Source: Lycorma delicatula
Taxonomy: Eukaryota; Arthropoda; Insecta; Hemiptera; Fulgoridae
Direction: 5' to 3'
DNA length: 64,000 nt
Assembly (NCBI RefSeq): GCF_047948215.1
Contig: NC_134456.1
Span: 15,842,230 to 15,906,229, forward strand
Shown: positions 24,224 to 34,520 of the stretch, piece by piece
Layout of the letters: every line of letters begins with the position of its first letter
Position numbering within the stretch: the stretch's first letter is position 1
The notes under the pieces: model-generated
The model's input: the letters and a program-made list of their open reading frames with translations, nothing else
Database searches by the model: none
Told to the model about the DNA's origin: nothing
Made by a program: the position numbers and the translations under genes

Positions 24224-25174
24224 TAATTATCTTTTCATTTAGGTGAGGTTCCTTTTATAACTTGACTTTTGTTACTTTCTATTCTTGTGTCCTTCAAGAG
24301 GCTGAATAAAATTGTCTGAGTACTTTAATTTTAATTTGTAGTACTTCATTTTTTAATTTTAAAGTAAGTAAAAAGTATCTTTAATCAGTAAGATTTTGAA
24401 AGTTGTCTGTAGTCTTAAAAATATACGTAAAGATGTAATATTCCATTTAACCAACCGTAAATGTATTTATTTTTAAAAAATAATTTTTTAATTGTTATAT
24501 TTTAAGAGATAATTTTCAATTTCCTTTTTGTAATCTGTGAAAATTATTTACAGGTGCTAAGCAAATGTCCTGAAACTTTTATCTCATAATACCGATGACA
24601 CATTTTCCAGAAGTACTTTCTTATTCGGTGTAGTCTCATTCATTATTTTAGATAAATCCCTCCTGTACTGTGAAAAAACAGGATTCTGTCTGTATCATTA
24701 TAAAAATTAAATGCGAATGCTAGTTTACATGTGCTGTAGCCACACTGATTTTAAACTGTGTACAAAATTGATTGTTTTACAACAAAACTTACTGTATTGT
24801 TATATCAAATATTTTTTTATTATATCAAGCTATCTGTTTCAGCTTTCTATTCTGGCTCTGTTGAACCGTTAAGCACCAGATTTATCAGAAGTAACATACA
24901 GACTTGCTTTTTTTGAAAATAATGGAGTTCACTATGCTGTCAGTTCTTGTAATTACAGATTTGGAGAAAAGGTTTAACCGATGAGGGAAAATCACGAAAG
25001 TGCTATTAGGAAAAAAATAAGCATAAGGTAAGAAGCATTATCGAATTTTGTACTGTTGTTGGTAAATGGTTTTTATACTTTTCATATTAAGATTCATATT
25101 ATTTTTCTATACAGTTACATTTTATTTAAAATTCTAATAACATAAAAAGCACCTAGTACATAATATAGAGTTGG
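24224..25174. other. AT-rich spacer without recognised gene
   Basis: No supported features. Confidence 0.4.
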
Positions 25175-26640
25175 ATACCTTAATTTTATCATGAAAGTAC
25201 TTTCATAGGATTCTCTATCCTCAGTCAGTCACTTTGTGTTTGACACAAAGTAATGCCATACACTGATTTACTTTCAAAATCCTGTAAGTATATTTCTGAT
25301 AGTGGAAATCTCATGGGTAAAGTATCTTTTTTGGATGTAAAATATATATAACCTGATAATAAATAATGCACATATAATATTATTAAATAAATTAAATTTT
25401 AAATTCCCTATTGAATTGGATAATATAATAGAATGTTAAATTATTTAGGTGTCAATATTGAAATAAACAAGGACAGCCAGATTGAAACATCATTCTAATT
25501 GAAAACCTACATCTAATAATATAATAATTCATAAAAAATCAAATTATCGTTGGGGTCATAAAATTAACACTTGTACAGATACAATTAATACAGCGATCCA
25601 ATACACACGTAATAACAAAGAAATGTTAAGTAACAAAGTAAACATAAAACATATAGCGGTTGAAAATGAATATGATACTACTTTACCTATGATACTTTGT
25701 AAAACTACCTTATAAACAATACATAAGACGACACAATAAAGTGAAATCATATTCATAAAGTATTTATACATTAAAATATCATTGAAAACTACTAAAACTT
25801 ACAGTAAAGAAATATTTAAACCAGCACGCAAACCTGAACCCACTGGGTTGGTGGTCTAGTGGTGAATGTCTTCCCAAATCAGCTGATTTGGAAGTTGAGA
25901 GTTACAGCGTTCAGGTCTTAGTAGTCAGTTATTTTTACACAGATTTGAATACTAGATTGTAGATACCGGTCTTCTTTGGTGGTCGGGATTCAATTAACCA
26001 CACATCTCAGGAATGTTTGAACTGAGAATGTACAAGACTACACTTCATTTACACTCATACATATCATTGTCATTCATCCTCTGAAGTATTATCTAAACGG
26101 TAGTTACCAGAGGCTAAACAGGAAAAAGAAAAAAAGCACGCAAACCTAATAAACCGTATAATTAGATATTTAAGAAACCCAAAATAATAATAATAATAAA
26201 ATCAAAAACAATTGTGTGTGGGATTTATAAAATTAAATGTAAATGATTGTGATATTCATAAAGGAAAAACAATAGAGCCTTTAAAACTAATTTCTTGAAC
26301 ATTATCGAAATAAAAAAATAATTAGTTTTTTATAATATGGCAAACCATCTGATAAACAATAAACATAATATTTCCGATATAAATACAAATTTTGAAATAT
26401 TAGAAATTAGTAAAGATGACATAAAATTAATTATTAGAAAAATATTACTTTATACTCTTATAAAAACAATGAAGCAGCACAGCACCCATGTAATAGATTA
26501 ATATGCAATTTTCATTATAATATTATAGTATATCTTTATTTAATATGCAGTTTAATTAAATAGATTCATCATGACTGAGGATACGGAATCCTGTGAAAGT
26601 ACTTTGATGATAAAATTATGGTAAAATGGCTACATGATTT
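25175..26640 (+). mobile_element. Penelope-like element 2 with inverted terminal segments, split by a SINE
   Basis: On the plus strand about 25430-25485 reads MLNYLGVNIEINKDSQIETS (RT C-terminal FLDL-type segment). About 25550-25710 reads HKINTCTDTINTAIQYTRNN then NIKHIAVENEYD. After the SINE, about 26210-26450 reads VCGIYKIKC (GIY motif), AFKTNFLNI and ANHLINNKHNISDINTNFE. A 50-bp segment containing CTGAGGAT..GAATCCT.TGAAAGTACTTT lies in plus orientation at about 26570-26622 and in inverted orientation at about 25180-25230, resembling the inverted terminal repeats described for Penelope elements. The RT fingers and palm are missing, and there are many stops. Confidence 0.7.
25836..26134 (+). 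mobile_element. tRNA-derived SINE, family 1, nested in the Penelope-like element
   Basis: Flanked by an exact 13-bp duplication AGCACGCAAACCT at 25823-25835 and 26135-26147. Box A TGGTCTAGTGG is at 25852-25862 and box B GTTCAGGTCT at about 25909-25918. The body and A-rich tail (AGGCTAAACAGGAAAAAG) match the copy at 14805-15108. It interrupts the region just before the GIY-YIG domain of the host element, so it inserted later. Confidence 0.85.
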
Positions 26641-26889
26641 TTATATTAATAGAGTTTAATTTGAGTTTGTAAAACAAAATTCTGTATAATGTTAGTAAGA
26701 AGATATAACAAATAAGAAAAATTTATCTGTTAAAAAAAATGTTTTAGGAGATTTATTATCTAGGAATTCCCACATCGGGTATCTATTACATCTCCATCTG
26801 GTATCAGGTTACCTTATTCTGGATACCTTAATTATATTCAGTCGGCTGCACCTTTACACAATATTCTCCCAAGTAAAAACAAAATAAAA

Positions 26890-27440
26890 ATTAGTAATAG
26901 GGGCTGAGGAGGCACAGATCGGGATCTACTTTAAAAAGTTGGCTCTCAAAAGTCATTTTGTCTATATTCTGACCCCCATAGGGGAAGACACCTACCTGTC
27001 TTGTGGTGATTTTGGTTGCCATACCAAACCTCTATTCATAGCCATGATGGGCTTTACTGGAGGTTGTCTTTTAGACCCTCTAGCTTGATAACACAACAGT
27101 CATCAGTTCGGTTTCTGTCAGGATGCCATCGTTTGAAATGCCTCGGCAGATATTTTCAACAGCTATCAGATTTGCAGAATAATTAACTGATTCGCAGAAG
27201 CACAATCGCTGCACCTTCCTTTAACACTGAAGGTTTTACACGTAAAGGTTTTTGTCTACAGTTTGCCAGAGTTGAAAAAATTATAGCTGGGGGGTCAGCT
27301 TGGTGTTTTAACATAGTCATTAAAAAGCTGTTTTGGTTTGATAGCAGATGATAAAAATCCCTTCAGTGATCGGTCACCAACATATTGAACCGAAAAACTA
27401 TTCCGGAGGATGAAGAGCATCCTGGCAATCATACTTTACA
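26890..27440. repeat. GC-richer unclassified patch
   Basis: About 550 bp with clearly higher GC than its surroundings (for example TGACCCCCATAGGGGAAGAC near 26969 and GGGGGGTCAG near 27290). No ORF, TIR or pol III box was found. It may be a LINE 5' region or another repeat fragment; I cannot classify it. Confidence 0.4.
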
Positions 27441-28862
27441 GTGGTCTCTGTTAACTATATTTTTGTCTTTCATGTACACCACACACACACACACATATAC
27501 TTTTTTCTCTTCAAAAATCAAAATTACCATTTATAATACTTTTAAAAAGGTAAGTTCATTATAAATATTTCATGGTTGTAACATTAAAGAGTAAACAGTT
27601 TTTTGATATCTTTTCAGTATTACTGAATGTTATAACATATATTACAGACTAATAATTTAGATACATTATTTATGTAAAATGATTTAGCTTGTTATTTCAC
27701 TGCTTATTATTTTATCAAAAATAATTTTTCTAAGCAATGCTTCTTAATGCAGGCTTTAGGGAGTCAACTGAGAAAAAAAACGAGTTTATGTTAAATATTA
27801 CTAAAAATATATTAAATTGCTATAAAAAAATCTCTATAATCTTTTTTTTTTATATAAAGCCTGTAGTTTTGTTATTGCTGACTTTGCAGGTATTACTCAT
27901 TCAGGATATTGTAACAATAAAAATGAGTTGTTAGTTTTGAAGAACCAGTTGAACCAGAAGTAAGTAGTATTTTCAGTCAGAAATACTGTTAAGATGAAGA
28001 ATCAATTCATATGAAGTAATTCGGCCAAAATATTTTTGGTTGCTTCATCATTTTTTATTTTATTTCTTTTATAAGTTATTCCTGGCCATGCTTGTTTAGC
28101 CATACATACTTGTTTTTGGCTGTGCAGACATTAGCATAAACTAATGTTTTTAGACTGGATTATGCCAAAACATTGCAACATATAAACATTTCTTTTTCAT
28201 CAATTTCTCCTCTTTAATTTGGGTCCTTTATAATAAAACCCCTTAAGTAAAAATGACCACCAAAATTTTATATCAAATAATAATAAATCCTCTTTTACAG
28301 TTTAAATTCGCAATGAAGGTTGTGAAATATCGAATTGATTTTTTTTATTATATTAGCTGTCATACTCACCATAGCTAGAGTAAAAACATTGATAAGTGTT
28401 CCCTTCTTTTTTTTATAATTTTTTTAAATTCAAACTTTTAAATCTATTGAAAGTTTGAGGTTTTTTATCTCTGGTGGGGGGCTTGGGACAAAAATCTAAT
28501 TTTACCACGTAATATGATGCATCTACGCAATAGCAAACTACAGTAAAAATTTCAATATTTGATTCTGAACAGAGTTAATGAATTTTCAAAATATGCATAA
28601 ATCATGTGCATTTACGCCATTATTAACCGTCAGTTATTTTACAGAGTTAAATCATAGAACACTTTATTTTGTCTACAATATATCTAATTTAACTAATAAA
28701 AATGAAAAGTTAATTAACCAAATAAAAACTAAATTTAAATACAGTTATACTTAAATTTAAGTAGTACAGTTTGAAAAAATTAAAACTATTTTTAAAAGTT
28801 TGAAAGGAATTAAGAATAAGTACAGCGAAACTACCAGTAAAATACTGGAAAATGTGGACAAG
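27441..28862. other. AT-rich spacer without recognised gene
   Basis: Contains a (CA)n run at about 27479-27495. No other supported feature. Confidence 0.4.
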
Positions 28863-29343
28863 ATTTTGGAAATCACCTGTGAATTATCTATTAATTTTGC
28901 AATTTGGTTTGGGGTTTACCAAGAAAAAATCTTTAACCAATAACTTGAGCGTGCATCATTCACATGACTGTGAAGTTAGCTCTCAGATACTGCCACCCAA
29001 AAGCAGCAATGTGTCAAGAGAAAATGTGCCTGTTCGTTTAATATCATTTGTTCTTTAGACAATTTTTCTTCCAGTTTTAGATTTTTTTTAGTCAGTCAGG
29101 CTAAAGTTAAAAGTTTTACTAAAACCTAAATTAAATTATAAACTGTGTAAAATAAAATACTGTAATTAAAACCTAGGGGTTTTATTTTTAGTTACTTTAT
29201 CTTAGTATTACTGGTTGTTTGGAGCTTCCAAGTTACCAGTTTGTGCGACTACAAAATACCCATTTTATGGACTGAGCGTTTTAGTTGTTTTAAATAACAT
29301 GTGAAGTATTATTTGATTTTAAAGAATTTCCAAGCTATTCCAC
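28863..29343 (+). repeat. Dispersed repeat C, copy 2 (about 480 bp)
   Basis: Same orientation as 20972-21505. It shares GGGTTTACCAAGAAA, CATTCACATGACTGTGAAGT, ATACTGCCACCCAAAAG and TTTCCAAGCTATT, with small indels between. It has no coding capacity. Confidence 0.75.
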
Positions 29344-30532
29344 AGTTAATGTTATCGTAAATGTGGTCACTGTAAATTTAAATGAAATTAGGTCAAATGA
29401 ATATTACATATTTCTTTAAATCATTTTGAGAGCCTTGCAAGAAATTTTATCTTGATATCTGGTAACAAATTATGAGCACATCAAATTGAGAATTTTTTGT
29501 TTTTCAAAAGTCTTAAAATAAGAGTATTAAAGTGTTGATATATTTTTTAATATGACAATTAGTCATTATTGTTAGTAAAAGTAGTGATTGTTGGGTTTAC
29601 GAACTATAATAAATTTAAATAATGTTTTAACACTTATAATTTGATTTTGGTGAAAACTTTCAATGCCAATAATGAGAACGGATTTTGATTGTTTGTGATG
29701 TTCTGATATGTGAACGCATTCTTAATAATGTAAGTAAATGGATAAATCTCAGAGAGATGCCAGCTCTCTGAGAATGTCCTTACATTCCCTTACTCGCAGA
29801 TTTTGTCCCTTCTTTTGATATTGACCTCAATACCTGTCACACTGTTCAACATATTTTCCTCTTCTTGTCTCTTTAATATATGTTGCTGTTTCATCTTGTC
29901 CAAAATACTTCTAGTTTTAATTTCAGTTTAGTTCAACAAAATATTACAGTAATACCTCCAAAGACCGCATTTACATTACATGTAAATCTCCATTACATTT
30001 GCCATCCTTTCCTTACACTTGCACTCTGGTGTACAGTTTATATTCTGCTTTTGAATTCTTAAACGACTTTTGTTCTTCAAAGAGAACAAACCGATATGCT
30101 TTACTAGTGTCATCTGGTGTTGATTCAACATATGATATCCTCTGTAAATTTCTTGTCATGCTCTCTCCAATAAAAAGTAAAAAATGCTAGTTTTGAACAC
30201 CATTCTTCAACATCTCATCATAAATATCATTGTTTTTCTGCTTTTCATGAACCGTGATTGATTTAATGTTTAGCCCCTTTATGGATAGTCCATCATCGAT
30301 TCCACCATTTTTTCAATCGTTTAAACTTGCAGTCTTCACCATTCTGAACTAACTTATTTTTATTTGCTGGAGGGGGTAGATAGGCATTTTGAATGTCATA
30401 TGTCAGTTTTATATATTATATTTTAGCTATTACGGTAGAGATAATAATTTTAGTAGCTTACGTCCTTTTTTTTTTTTTTATAAAATTAATGTAATTACTA
30501 CTATTAATTACATTAATCGGTTGCTATTTTAG
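29344..30532. other. Spacer without recognised gene
   Basis: No supported gene. A pyrimidine-rich T run at about 30467-30479 and the TTAG at 30529-30532 form the acceptor of the candidate exon that follows. Confidence 0.4.
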
Positions 30533-30679
30533 ACACTTATTATTGAATGGGCTGAAAAATTTAAAAAGGATGAAAAAAAGCATTTCTTGAGATTATTTCT
30601 TTATGTTACTGCTGGTGCAAAACTATGGAAGTTTATTAAGGATGACAAGAAATTTGCTTCACTTTTATTTGCTCTTGTA
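30533..30679 (+). CDS. Candidate isolated coding exon (49 codons), product unknown
   Basis: A TTTTAG acceptor ends at 30532 and a GTAAGT donor starts at 30680. The 147 bases between are open in phase 0 and translate to TLIIEWAEKFKKDEKKHFLR, then LFLYVTAGAKLWKFIKDDKK and FASLLFALV. The composition (Lys, aromatic and acidic residues, no low complexity) is more protein-like than the chance frames around it. I do not recognise the domain. It lies about 7.6 kb upstream of the first PLEKHG5-like exon on the same strand and is in compatible phase, so it could be an upstream exon of that gene, an exon of another gene, or transposon-derived. Confidence 0.35.
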
Positions 30680-30969
30680 GTAAGTACTTGAGGGTTACAT
30701 ACCCTCAAAGGTATTATCTTACTAATTTTAATTTTTAGTTATTTAAAAACATAGAACTTAATTTTTATTTAAATGTGGATAGACCTATAAAAATAAAAAC
30801 AAGTTTGTGAGAAATGCAAAAATGAGTAAACTTGCAGAGAATTATTTTTCATGTAATTATCAGAATGGATTCAGGATATTTGTTGTTACAATAATTCAGT
30901 ATTAAGCAATGACAGGGACAATGTATGTAATGAACTATTTCTTTAGATTGTCATGTAGATATTTTTTTT

Positions 30970-31165
30970 TAACCTCCAGGACCGCTGTTAGGTATTACTT
31001 CAGAGATGAGATGAATGACAATTTTTGTAGCTAGGTATTATTAATACAGAGATGAGATGAATGACAATTTTTGTAGCGTTTGAAAATGTCATGCCCTACC
31101 AGGATTCGAACCCGGACCTCTGAATGAAGGGCCGAGGTGCTACCACTTGCGCCACAGAAGCTGGC
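30970..31165 (-). mobile_element. tRNA-derived SINE, family 2, with internal duplication
   Basis: Minus strand: box A TGGCGCAAGTGG near 31154-31143, box B GGTTCGAATCC near 31109-31099, then GGTAGGGCATGACATTTTC, and a 3' end CCTGGAGGTT followed by an A tract (T run at 30963-30970 on plus). A segment of about 40 bp containing GAGATGAGATGAATGACAAT occurs twice in tandem, at about 31002-31031 and 31047-31075. The tRNA part cannot form an acceptor stem, so it is a SINE rather than a tRNA gene. A second copy with a shorter tRNA part is at 33314-33455. Confidence 0.75.
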
Positions 31166-33313
31166 ACTTCTTAATTTATCTGAACATAACTGACAAGACC
31201 ATCAGAGGAAGTTCTTTAAAATAGAATTTAGGTCAGATTGATGAGGAGTATGATGTGAACATACATATTCATATTTTTTTTTTACCACTTAGTATCAAAA
31301 TTATAACAGCTCTTCTTTCTTTGGCTAAACTATAGCAACATATTCATATCGATTTATTAGATTTACAAATAGTAAAATATTTGTACCTACTTTGAACCTA
31401 CTTGTACCAAATGAAAAGTTTATCTTTTTTAACTAATAAAAGTCTGAAATCAACAAAAAAAACTTGAATGAAGGTAATATTGCAATTAATAATATTGTTG
31501 AACGATGCACTTCGAGAAAATAATTACCTTTAAGTACTACAAAGACCTCATTCATTTTGAGAAAATCATTGCTATTCATTAAATATTATCATTGTATCAG
31601 TTATTTTTAGTACACATAGTTTTTAGAATTATTAGCTAACTCGTATAGAAAAATTGTAGAAAATAATACTACGGCTATTCAAAAATTTGCTGTTCCAACA
31701 TTTTTTTAAAATAGGATGGATAAATATAAACCGGTTGCCATAATTACATGTTGCATGCGTAGATTGGCCTTTAAGCATCCTTGATTATTACTCAAACCTA
31801 GTGGAAGATGCAAATTCAGAAGGTCAAGAGACTGACAGGCAGAACAGGTATAAAAGCCTTTTGATGATATTTTCACGTATAATTGAAGAAAAAAATAAAA
31901 ATATGTTAAACTATGTTCGTATTTTCTATAGACTAATCCTAAGACTTTGTAGAAAAAAAAAGTTTATTGGTCTATTATGTTTTTTATTATCCAATGTAGA
32001 TATAATTTATTAATGTAAAATGCTGCACTGCTTCAAATTGAATATATATCTGAAAATTCTAAAATTACTTGTGCAATTTTTTTTATCACCGATCATTTAA
32101 TACAATTTGTTACTTTTCATACGTTCTGGATATTGTTATTAAAATGTAACTTCTTAACTAAATACTTAATTTTTAGTTTATCTGTTCTTTAATGTTATCG
32201 CTTAAAATTCCTTGTACTTTTGGGTCAAACAGAAATAAATGGCACCTGACATTAACGAGCTAAGAATTTCATTTTTTTTTTTAAATATTTTCTAATTGAT
32301 TCTACATTATCTACGTTATTTTAATTAATTTTAGTAGTTTTATAATAAATCTTTATTTCATTAGTTACAACATAATAAAGAAATTTATCATCTGCTTATA
32401 TATCAGTTGACAAATGTTGTGGCTATTTTCATTTACCTTACTTATTTTGTCTTCTTCAGACAATAGTAGAAAAACCTATCTGGCACAAACTTTTTATTAC
32501 GCAAATTCGTTGTGAAAATTTCATAAATTCTTTGAAAACTGCTGAAATTAACTACATTATTCATATATATAGAGAATCATTTTATTCCTATGAATTTCAT
32601 TGACATATTTTTTTCTCTCCGATGACAAGAAAGGGTTACTGGACATTTTTCTTTTCTGAACATCTGATTTCCCTTCATCAAAGGATGAAGGAAAAATTCT
32701 TGAATATGATCATTTGTAATCTCACCACCGTATAGTTTCATTATCTGCTTTTAAATTATTACTGGCTGAAAAGTTACCTGAATTTAAAAACTGTATAGCA
32801 CTTTTAATTTCAGAATTGCATATTGCAATTATAAAACTTAGCGTGGATGAGACTACAGAGAATTAACTTATTGCATTATCGATGATGGAAGATCGACTTT
32901 GTGAGTGCTACTTGCATGTATTCTTTATTTTTCTCATGAATATATTACGTGTTAATTAATATATTATGTTAATATATCATACCATCAAAAAATTTGATCA
33001 AAGGTTTTTAAATTTTTAGAATTTCGTATCAGCATACAGTACCTTATTGGTAAAAGCTTTTATTTGTTTCATCAGTGGTATGCATTATCAATAATGGATT
33101 TATTTTTGTTTTACTCTGTTAAGTTTTACCTTCTACTCTTTATCAAATAATTATTTAAGTAGTAAGATAGTTTGAAATCTATTTAAAATAGTTATTTGAG
33201 AAGGTAAACTCTTTACTTTCCTTCTTTTTCTCCCTTATTTATTTATAAATTCCAGGTGCTTTAGCTAAAATGAGTCATTCTTTCTCTGTAATTTTTATTA
33301 CTTTTAAATATAT
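31166..33313. other. AT-rich spacer without recognised gene
   Basis: No supported gene or repeat. About 32815-32900 reads LSVDETTEN in one plus frame but without further support. Confidence 0.4.
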
Positions 33314-33455
33314 CAGTCAGTCTTGGCCCTTCATCTGAAGGTCCTGGGCAGGCATGGCATTTTCACGCACTACTTCATCATTCATTTCATCCATTCTTTC
33401 ATTCATCTCATCCTGTAAAACAATACCTAATGGTGGTCTTGGAGGTTAAAAAAAA
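33314..33455 (+). mobile_element. tRNA-derived SINE, family 2, 5'-truncated copy
   Basis: Plus-strand copy of the element at 30970-31165. It shares TTGGCCCTTCATCTGAAGGTC (compare CGGCCCTTCATTCAGAGGTC), GGCATGGCATTTTC, TTCATCTCATC and CTTGGAGGTT followed by an A tract. Box A is lost. Confidence 0.65.
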
Positions 33456-34321
33456 TAAATCGGTCAATTGCTGAGCTGGTTAATTGATCAAAATAATTTG
33501 AAAAAATCTTGTTAAATTTGAAGCAATCTTGTTAAATTTGAAGCAGTTCAATAATAATAATGATATAGTAATAATAGTTTTTCTTTTCAATTTCCAATTT
33601 TATTATAACATTATAACATCTTACAATATAACAGAAATATAAATCCATTGATTTTTATTGTAAATGGCTCAACTTTTTTAAACATCAAATTTTAAATATA
33701 ACCCTGTAAGATATGGTTTAACACATTTTTTATTTGCCATCAACTTAGTGTACAGGTGTTCCAAGAAGTGTTGACAAAATTTACGGTATATCAAAGTAAA
33801 CAAAAAAGTTAAAAGTAGCAGAGAAATGCCATATCTTGATTATTTTCCCTCTTCTATGCCATTTTGTTTGTTCATAAAAAATGTACATCTTAGAACAGAT
33901 TAAAATATTTTAATGAAATTTGGTGCACCGTTCAAAAATTTGAATTTTAATCAAATTAAAATTCAAATGATTTTTAATCATTTAAATTTGATTTTTTAAT
34001 CAAATTTTGTATTAAATAAAATGTTAAGCCTTTTATTATGAACAAAATCGCATTTCATTTGTACAAATCGGTTTATAAATGACTGATGTATGGGTAAAAT
34101 TGTTTAATCTATTAAATCTTGCTGTGAAATACCAAAAATATCTTTAAAAAAAACCAAAATGTCTGAAGAAAAAAATAAATAAAAGTAAATAAAATTAAGT
34201 GATAATAAGCTTTGTGCTTTATTAAAATACTTACAAGCAAACAATAATGTGGGTTAATTTTGTTGCAAACTAATCAATTTTATTGTACCACAAGGATTTA
34301 TCAAATAAATATTATCAAGTG
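33456..34321. other. AT-rich spacer without recognised gene
   Basis: Includes a short AT palindromic stretch near 33935-34005 (AATTTGAATTTTAATCAAAT region). Nothing else is supported. Confidence 0.4.
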
Positions 34322-34520
34322 AGACAATAAAGTAATGAGACTGATGTGAAAAAAAAAAGTTGCTTACCGTTTGTCATGTTTAGTGTTGTCTCCTTCAAAG
34401 TAGTTCCCCTCTGATTGCACACACTTATTCCAGCGCTTCTGGCATTGATAGTAACATTTCTGGAACTCATCTTCTGTAATATCCTCCAAGACCCTCGTCA
34501 CAGCTTTTTGGACATCTTGT
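34322..34520 (-). pseudogene. Mariner transposase C-terminal fragment with TIR
   Basis: A minus-strand open frame ends at 34364 and reads VLEDITEDEFQKCYYQCQKR then CVQSEGNYFEGD, the typical C-terminus of mariner transposases. About 20 bp beyond the stop is ACAATAAAGTAATGAGACTG (34324-34343), nearly the same as the TIR core of the mariner at 50512-51804. The transposase breaks off near 34520, and the sequence beyond is unrelated, so only the 3' end of the element remains. Confidence 0.75.

Noticed and set aside
31084..31165. Possible tRNA gene on the minus strand (boxes A and B present)
   Set aside because: The sequence after box B cannot pair with the 5' end to form an acceptor stem, and the unit continues into a repeat tail shared with 33314-33455, so it is a SINE.
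32815..32900. LSVDETTEN peptide as a possible hAT-type transposase or host exon
   Set aside because: Single short motif without further matching sequence or splice support.
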